NCBI RefSeq assembly: GCF_023091745.1
Contig: NC_068935.1
Location: 59,358,724-59,422,723, forward strand
Direction of reading: 5' to 3'
DNA from: Budorcas taxicolor
Taxonomy: Eukaryota > Chordata > Mammalia > Artiodactyla > Bovidae
Length of the DNA stretch: 64,000 bases
In this document: positions 56,989 to 64,000 of the stretch, piece after piece
Position numbering within the stretch: position 1 is the stretch's first letter
Layout: the number at the start of each line of letters is the position of its first letter
Notes under the pieces: generated by a model
What the model was told of the DNA's origin: nothing
Database searches by the model: none
What the model saw: only the letters and a program-made list of their open reading frames with translations
Made by a program: the position numbers and the translations under genes

Positions 56989-58238
56989 CAGTTCAGTTCA
57001 GTTTAGTCATTCAGTCGAGTCCAACTCTTTGCAACCCCATGGAGTGAAGCACGCCAGGCATCTCTGTCCATTACCAATTCCCGAAGTTTACCGAAACTCA
57101 CGTCCATTCAGTCGGTGATGCTATCCAACCATGTCATCCTCTGTTCTCTCCTTCTCTTCCTGCCTTCAATCTTTCCCAGCATCAGAGTCTTTTCATTTTT
57201 TTTATTATTATTTTTATTATTATTTTTTTAATTTACTTTGTGCGTTCTGGCTTTTATTTTATTTATTTTATTTTATTTTTTTTTTAATTTTAAAATCTTT
57301 AATTCTTACATGTGTTCCCAAACATGAACCCCCCTCCCACCTCCCTCCCCATAACATCTCTGTGGGTCATCCCCATGCACCAGCCCCAGAGTCTTTTCAA
57401 ATGAGTCAGTTCTTAGCATCAGGTGGCCAAAGTATCGGAGTTTCAGCTTCAGCCTTCCAATCAATATTCAGGACTGATTTTATTTAGGATGGACTGTTTG
57501 GATCTCCTTGCAGTGCAAGGAACTGTCAAGAGTCTCCTCCAACACCACAGTTCAAAAGCATCAATTCTTCATCACTCAGCTTCCTTTATAGTCCAACTGT
57601 CACATCCATGCATGACTACTGGAAAACCCATAGCTTTGACTAGACGGACCTTCATTGGCAAAGTAATGTCTCTGCTTTCTAATATGCTATCTAGGTTGAT
57701 CACAGCTTTTCTTCCAAAGAGCAAGCGTCTTTTAATTTTATGGCTGCACTTACCATCTGCAGTGATTTTGGAGCACCCCCTCCCAAAAAAAGAGCCTCTC
57801 ACTGTGTCCATTGTTTCCCCATCTATTTGCCATGAAGAGTTGGGACTAGATGCCATGATCTTGGTTTTCTGCATATTGAGTTTTAAGCCAACATTTTCAC
57901 TTTCCTCTTTCACTTTCATCAAGAGGCTCTTTAGTTCTTCTTCACTTTCTGCCATAAGGGTGGTGTCATCTGCATGTCTGAGGTTATTGATATTTCTCCT
58001 GGCAATCTTGATTCCAGCTTGTGTTTCATCCAGCCCAGCATTTCTCATGATGTACTCTGCTTATAAGTTAAGTAAGCCGGGTGACAATATACAGCCTTGA
58101 CCTACTCCTTTCCCGATTTGGAACCAGTCTGTTGTTCCATGTCCAGTTCTAACTGTTGCTTCCTGACCTGCATACAGATTTCTCAGAAGGCATGTCAGGT
58201 GGTCTTGTATTCCCATCTCTTTAAGAATTTTTCACAGT
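56989..58238 (-). mobile_element. BovB inserted inside the older BovB
   Basis: A 5'-truncated minus-strand copy whose insertion duplicated the host element's own sequence: TGACAAACCT (56979-56988) and TGACAAGCCT (58239-58248). It contains a further L1 insertion at 57196-57386. Confidence 0.9.
57196..57386 (-). mobile_element. Ruminant L1 3' fragment inside the inner BovB
   Basis: T-rich tail then AACATGAACCCCCCTCCCAC and CCCCATGCACCAGCCC. Flanked by the exact 13-bp duplication CAGAGTCTTTTCA at 57183-57195 and 57387-57399, which is BovB sequence. Confidence 0.9.
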
Positions 58239-58737
58239 TGACAAGCCTAGAAGGCATATTAAAATACATCACTTTGTTGACAAAAGTCCATATAGTCAAA
58301 GCTATGGTTTTCCCAATAGTCATGTATGAATGTGAGAGTTGGACAATAAAGAAACCTGAGTGCTGAAGAATTAATGCTTTAGAACTGTGATGTTAGAGAA
58401 GACTCTTGAGAGACCCTTGGACTGCAAGGACATCAAACCAGTCAATTCTAAAGGAAATCAACCCTGAATATTCATTGGAAGGACCGATGCTGAAGCTGAA
58501 ACTCCAATAATTTGGCCACCTGATGCAAAGAACTGATTCATTGGAAAAGACCCTAATGCTGGGAAACATTGTGGGCAAGAAGAAAGGGGTTGATAGAGGA
58601 TCAGATGCTTGGATAGCATCACTGACTCAATGAACATGAGTTTGAGCAAACTCTGGCAGATAGTGAAGGACAGGGAAATCTGGCATGCTGCAGTCTATGG
58701 GTCCCAAAGAGTTGGGCACAACTGAGTGACTAAAGAA

Positions 58738-58852
58738 TAACAGCAGCAAAGAAATAAAATTGGGAATCATCAGCATAGAGAATGCATTTAAAGCCATGGG
58801 ACTGAATGAGATGACCATCGGAAGAAGTATAGCTAGAGAAAAGAAGTGAATC
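58738..58852 (-). repeat. L2-like LINE, middle part
   Basis: GGGAATCATCAGCATAGAGA and GCATTTAAAGCCATGGGACTG follow on from the sequence at 52.3 kb in the usual L2 order. The element is cut again by the L1 at 58867. Confidence 0.55.
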
Positions 58853-58866
58853 AAGGACTGAGCTCC

Positions 58867-59707
58867 TAGTTTTTTAAGGAATCTCCATACTGTCCTCTGC
58901 CATGGCTGTATCAATTTACATTCCCACCAACAGTGCTAGAATGTTCCCTTTTCTCCACATCTTTTCCAGTATTTATCATGTGTAGATTTTTTGATGATGG
59001 TCGTTCTGAGCAGCCTGAGGTGATACCTCATTGTAGTTTTGATTTGCATTTCTCTAATAATGCATGCTGTTGAACATCTTTTCATGCGTTTTTTGGCCGT
59101 CTGTATGTCTTCTTTGGAGAAGTGTCTGTTTTAGATCTCCTGCCCATTTTTTTTTTATTGGGCTGTTTGTTTTTCTGATATTGAGCTGTATGAGCTGCTT
59201 ATATACTTTGGAGTTTAATCCTTTGTCAGTTGTTTTGCTTGTAATTATTTTCTCCCATTCTGAGGGTTGTCTTTTTAAAGTTGCTCATTGTTCCCTTTGC
59301 TGTGCAAAAGCTTTTAAGTTTAATCAGGTCCCATTTGTTTATTTTTGGTTTTATTTCCATTACTCTAGGAGGTGGACCAAAGAGAATCTTGCTGTCATTT
59401 ATGTCAGAGTATACTGCCTATGTTTTCCTCTAACGGCTTTATAGTTTCTGGCCTTATCTTTAATACATTTGAGTTTACTTTGTGTTTTGTGTTAGTAAGT
59501 GTTCTAGTTTCATTCTGTTACATATAGCTGTCTAGTTTTCCCAATACCATTTGGCCCAGCAATCTCACTACTGGGCATATACCCTGATAAAACCGTAATT
59601 GAAAAAGACACATGTACCCCAATGTTCACAGCAGTACTATTTACAATAGCTAGGACATGGAAGCAACCTAGATGTCCATCAACAGATGAATGCATAAAAA
59701 GATGTGG

Positions 59708-59747
<40 letters not shown>

Positions 59748-60237
59748 AAGGAATACTACTCCACCATAAAAAGAATGAATTTTAGTCAGTTCTAGTGAGG
59801 CAGATGAACCTAGAGCCTGTTATACAGAGTGAAATAAATCAGAAATAGAAAAACTATGGTATATTGATGCATACATATAAAATCTAGAAAAATAGTATTG
59901 ATTAACCTATTTGTAAGGATGGAATGGAGACACAAATATGGCGAATGGACTTGTGGACACAGTGGGGGAAAGAAAGAGTGGGATGAATGGAGAAAGTAGC
60001 GGTGACATATATACATTACCATGTATAAGGTAGGTAGCTGATGAGAAGCTGCTGTATAACACAGGGAGCCCAGCCAGGTGCTCTGTGATGACCTAGAGGC
60101 GAGTGGTGAGCAAAGAGGAGGAAGACTCAAGAGGGAGGTGATATGTGTATAATTATGGCTGATTTACATTGTTGTACAGCAGAAACCAACACATTGTAAA
60201 GCAATTTTCCCCTAATTAAAAATTAAATTTAAAAATA
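58867..60237 (+). mobile_element. L1 with inverted 5' part
   Basis: 58867 to about 59543 is L1 ORF2 3' sequence in antisense (CATTCCCACCAACAGTGC, CCTCATTGTAGTTTTGATTT); from about 59544 it switches to sense (GGCCCAGCAATCTCACTACT, CAACCTAGATGTCCATCAAC) and runs into the 3' UTR and an A-rich tail. Flanked by the exact 14-bp duplication AAGGACTGAGCTCC at 58853-58866 and 60238-60251. It includes an (AT)n microsatellite at about 59712-59744. Confidence 0.92.
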
Positions 60238-60251
60238 AAGGACTGAGCTCC

Positions 60252-60700
60252 AAGATACTGCAATATTAAGAGACCAGGGAGAAGAGAAGGAGTCAGCACA
60301 AAGACAGAAATGTGATCAGTGAGGAGGGAGGACAATCAAGACAGTGAAGCATTGTGGGAGTCATTAAGGAGGGAGGAATTCAATCTGTAGCTGCTGCTGA
60401 CAGGTCAAGTGGGATAAGGCTAAGAACTGAGCATTGGAGTGAGCAGCATAAAAGTCTTATAAAATAAGTTTCTATGGTATGTGTGGTTTTGGGAAGGCAT
60501 GTGAAAGAGAAGCTAAGATTGATTGAAATAGCTTCAAAAAAGACTAGGAACTGTAGGTAAGGAGCACAGACAACTCATTGAGGAGTTTTGTTTGTAGCTA
60601 AATGGTGCAGTTATTAGACAAGGAAGGAGGATCAGAGAAGGTTATGTGGGAGAAGTGACATCTTGTGCATAAGCTGAAGGAAATGTCCAAGTAAGAGTAA
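60252..60700 (-). repeat. L2-like LINE, right part
   Basis: Continues directly from 58866 when the L1 is removed: AGACCAGGGAGAAGAGAAGG, GTGGGAGTCATTAAGGAGGG, GACAGGTCAAGTGGGATAAG and AACTGAGCATTGG match the usual L2 text. Confidence 0.55.
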
Positions 60701-61490
60701 AACATACTTTAGGGGAGTAAGGGTGAGGCTTCCTGGGATGTCACTGAGTGGGTAACAAAGGATGAGATATAATGGTTTGGAAGCAACATTAGTGAATGTA
60801 ACAACCTTACATCAGACCCTGAGGGACACAGAGTACCAGAGAATACTTGCTTTTGATTGGTCCACAGACCTGGTGCCCAATCACTGTGCCTTGACTGAAT
60901 TAATGACTGAGTGCATAAATGAGAGCCTTGTAGGGGAAACCTTGTCCTCCAGGTGGAAGAGCTACAGTAGGATTTGGATAAAGCAGTGGAGGTAGAGTTC
61001 ACCAAGAGGTGGGAGCAAGGCGCTGGTGGGCTAGTGGGAGGTACTGAAGATGTAGAGGGGGTGCCAGAGTGGTCAGTAGTTCAGTGGAAGCTGTAGAAGC
61101 ACAGAGCAGTGCAGGGATGGGTATACTAGAGAGCAAGGTGGAGGACTGGGGTATGGAGTGTATCGGGTCTTGTTGGAGTCTGAGAGAAATGATTAGCCAC
61201 ACACCCCTACCCCTCCCTCCAAATTCAGAGTAATTTAAAAATAAGATTCAAGAGTCAGACAGATACCAAAAGACAGATAATTCCCCACATTTCCTAATAA
61301 AGTGGACAGAGGCTCCAAATTGGCTTCCACATCATCCCTCTGCCCTGCCTCGCTTTAAACTTAGCAGCTCTTCCTGAGGACAGGCAGATACAAAATGCAG
61401 AAGACCCTCCTGTGGACCTCAGAATCCCAGTACAGAAACACCAGGGAACTGAGATTGCCGCATTTCCTTTGCTCTGTCCTCCCAATCAGG
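60701..61490. other. Intergenic, nothing recognised
   Basis: Possibly further L2 to about 61130 (GGTGCCAGAGTGGTCAG), otherwise no identified feature. Confidence 0.35.
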
Positions 61491-61712
61491 TTGGGCTTTC
61501 CAGGTGGCTCAGTTGTAAAGAATCTGCCTGCAATGCAGGAGACCCAGGTTCAATCCCTGGGTCAGGAAGATCCCCTGGAGAAGGAAATGGCAACCCACTG
61601 CAGGATTCTTGCCTGGAGAGTCCCATGGATAGAGGAGCCTGGTGGGCTACAGTCTATGGGGTCTCAAAGAGTCAGACACAACTGAAGCAACTGGGCACAC
61701 ACACACATGCCC
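61491..61712 (+). repeat. Bov-tA SINE
   Basis: GGGCTTTCCAGGTGGCTCAG to GACACAACTGAAGCAACTG with a CA-repeat tail (about 61692-61706). Confidence 0.93.
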
Positions 61713-61835
61713 AAATAGGTTAGCCACGGGTTCTCCAAAAGAAGTAAGAGAAGGAACAGAAGTGTTTCTTGCATAGATCTTTGCTACTATGTGTGCAAAA
61801 TAGAGACACTAAATAGAGGAGGAATCATTTCACTT

Positions 61836-62056
61836 GGGCTTTCCTGGTGGCTCAGTGATTAAAAAAAAAAAAAAAAATCCGCCTGTCAATGCAGAAAATG
61901 CAGGCTTGATCCTTGGATGAGAAAGATCCCCCGGAGAAGGGAATGGCAACCCACTCCAGTATTCTTGCCTGGGAAATTCCATGGACAGAGGAGCCTGGCG
62001 GGCTACAGTCCATAGGGTTGCAAAGAGTCAGACGAGACTGAGGGACTAAACAACAA
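61836..62056 (+). repeat. Bov-tA SINE with internal A-run
   Basis: Full-length SINE flanked by the 10-bp duplication CATTTCACTT at 61826-61835 and 62057-62066. Within the tRNA-derived head, a run of about 17 A (61861-61877) replaces the usual AAAGAA segment. Confidence 0.92.
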
Positions 62057-62066
62057 CATTTCACTT

Positions 62067-64000
62067 ACAGTCTCCAGGTTTTATTTCTTTTAACCCCTTA
62101 AGCTTAAGGATTAAGTCTGAGATTAACCAGCCGTGGGGCTGTGACCCTCATGTTTGTAGTGGGGATTGGGGGGAATGGCCAGTATATCAGAAAGCACATA
62201 TTTGCAGAGAGTCCTATTCTCCCCCTCATGAGACCCTTCCCCCATTACCACCCCATGCCCACCTTGTGTATCTTTGCACAGAGAGTAAATCACATATCCA
62301 TCCTCCCTCTCCTTTCTCACAAATGCTGTTCTGGGTGCTGGGGATACTGTGACAGGCCAGAGAAGTCTCTGCCTTCGTGAAGCTTATTGTGTAGGGCAAG
62401 AGCAAATTAGCAAAGATGGCAATGGTCAGACTCCTTTACCCCACAGACTCTCGCTCTCCCCCTACCTTTTGTAAATGAATGAGTAAGTAACAGCTAAGAT
62501 CACTTATAGCACTGTGCATGCACAACATGATGAACCCGCCTGGCCATGGGCTACTTTTGTTCTCTAAGCGTATATAAGCTCCACCTAAAAAGCTCTCAAG
62601 GCTGTGTTATGACTGCGTCTGTTGGGTCAACCACAAGAAGAGAGAATATGGCATGTCTGCTGCTATGGCTGCTGCACCAGCCTGGAGAGAATAAGCATGT
62701 CTGCAGTTCCTATGGCTCCTCGAGTTTTCTTACAGCTTCCCCACTAACATGTTACCTACCCTGGGGTCAGCAAACAGTGTAAACAGTGAAACACATTGTT
62801 ATGTGAGAAAATGGGCAATACACAGACAAAGAAACAAATCTGATAGTATCCAGTATGAAGTGTCATGAAGCAGTTTAACTTGGTAATACAGCCCGGGATT
62901 ACTATAGGAGGAGAGTGGAGTGTCAGTCTGGCCGCAGTGATGAGAATGTTCTAGACTTTCTGGGCAGCTTGGAAACTCAGGGCAATCAGCCCTGAAACCA
63001 TTTTTGCCACTTCTGATTTCAATGTGAAATACAGGGAACGAGAGGAAGGTAAAATGACAAGGCTATTAATATATGAGAGGCTGCCAAGCCATTATCATTT
63101 ATTTCAAGTGGTGGTAAAAGCAGATGACTCATCCTTCAGAGCTGCAGGACTTTTCACCAGTCTTGATGGTTTACTGGCTTGCCTGTTTTCCCAAATCTAA
63201 AGTTCAGGGGACAGGGCTTTGAAGCATGAATATCACTGAAGAACTGTATTTTTTTCACTTCAACTGTGAAAGGTCCCAAGGGAACCAACAAATGCTTCAA
63301 CAAAGATTGGGAGCAGGGTAGTTTCCTGGTGGGGCTGGAGATAGGCACATAGATGGAGGAGTCTGTGTTCCCTTTGCCGTCTCTCAGCAGGCACACTTCC
63401 ATGCCTTTTGTAGGTTACAGAGTCGCTTGTTGGAATTCCCAGGAGGAGCATATTTTACCTGGTGCTCTGGACACATGTATTTAATGAAAGCCATTTCTCC
63501 CCCCAAGCCTGTGGAAAACCAATTAACAATTTCATTATGCCTGCTGGGCCCAGCTGCCAATCATTTGTAACAATTGGGATTGTTGGGTTTGGTCAAGTGC
63601 TCTGGGAGCCTCCATGGATGGAAGCTCCACCATTGAGTCTATCAGCCTGTTCTACAGAAGAAATTCGCTCCCAGTATATTGGGAGGTGAGTTCACTGAGG
63701 AAGTCTGTGCTTTCAATGTAGATGCATCATCTATAACATTGTTTGTTGGGCCTTGGTTCCAAAATTATTCAGGCTGTTATGTATAATAGAAAGGGCTCTG
63801 TAGTGGACTAGATGCATTTGAGACTTCTGATTTCTATGGGTAATTTTGACAGGAAAAATATGTTTTGATCTCTTAAGAGTCTAGTATGATGGGCTAGAAG
63901 AGGAATCAGGATTTGGAAGGAACTATAAATAATTTGATGAAACTGGTCCTAACTTTCTCTCAAAATAGGAGTACCTGTTACAGTCTCCCTCACAAATAGG
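62067..64000. other. Intergenic, nothing firmly recognised
   Basis: About 1.9 kb. 62480-62840 contains a TATATAAG box and a compact GC/AT layout that could be a solitary LTR, but I cannot assign it. No coding or RNA gene was identified to the end of the window. Confidence 0.4.

Larger units (their letters stand above)
54324..58735 (+). mobile_element. Older BovB LINE, near full length, split by a second BovB
   Basis: Begins in the 5' UTR (GGGCCACCCAAGACAGATGG), runs to 56988, is interrupted by a minus-strand BovB (56989-58238), and resumes at 58249 to the 3' end near 58735 (GGGCACAACTGAGTGACTAA). It is clearly more diverged than other copies, with an A-run (about 55029-55047) and many frameshifts. 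The RT box reads YTDD (HRYTDDITLKAES). Confidence 0.9.

Overview
This window is nuclear DNA from a ruminant, most likely a bovid (cattle, buffalo, sheep or goat). The sequence shows many copies of the ruminant RTE-type LINE BovB, tRNA-Glu-derived Bov-tA and Bov-tA2 SINEs, older cetartiodactyl CHR-type SINEs and the ruminant L1 3' UTR. The species cannot be fixed from the sequence alone. The only protein-coding gene recognised is GABRE (GABA-A receptor epsilon subunit), which is X-linked in mammals, so the window is probably from the X chromosome (region equivalent to human Xq28).

Layout. 1-26.1 kb is repeat-rich intergenic DNA downstream of GABRE. It holds a full-length BovB with an inverted 5' part (2213-5445), a sister BovB (about 10276-13163), old L1 and MLT1 remnants, a minus-strand BovB (18312-19567), and ERV-derived-looking sequence (about 21.0-24.3 kb). 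26.19-44.1 kb is GABRE on the minus strand. Its nine coding exons (43924 down to 27719) all have GT/AG borders and consistent phases and encode 494 residues. The CpG-island promoter lies at about 43.4-44.4 kb and a polyadenylation signal at 26208-26213. Intron 6 carries the precursors of miR-452 and miR-224 in the host-gene orientation. 44.4-64 kb is upstream intergenic DNA: further BovB copies, then a nested pile (about 51.2-60.7 kb) in which an ancient L2-like element was interrupted by BovB copies, a BovB inside a BovB, an L1 inside that, and a separate 5'-inverted L1.

Function. GABRE encodes a Cys-loop pentameric chloride-channel subunit. The two intronic microRNAs are expected to be co-transcribed with it. 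All BovB and L1 reading frames seen are broken or truncated and are best regarded as dead copies.

No undescribed gene system was found. The more unusual signals are a sharply bounded near-identical tract (3379-4238 versus 11104-11963) between two otherwise diverged BovB copies, two 5'-inverted LINEs with clear target-site duplications, an apparent poly(A)-only insertion in GABRE intron 6, an acidic stretch in the receptor's cytoplasmic loop, and an unassigned block at 19.8-20.45 kb.
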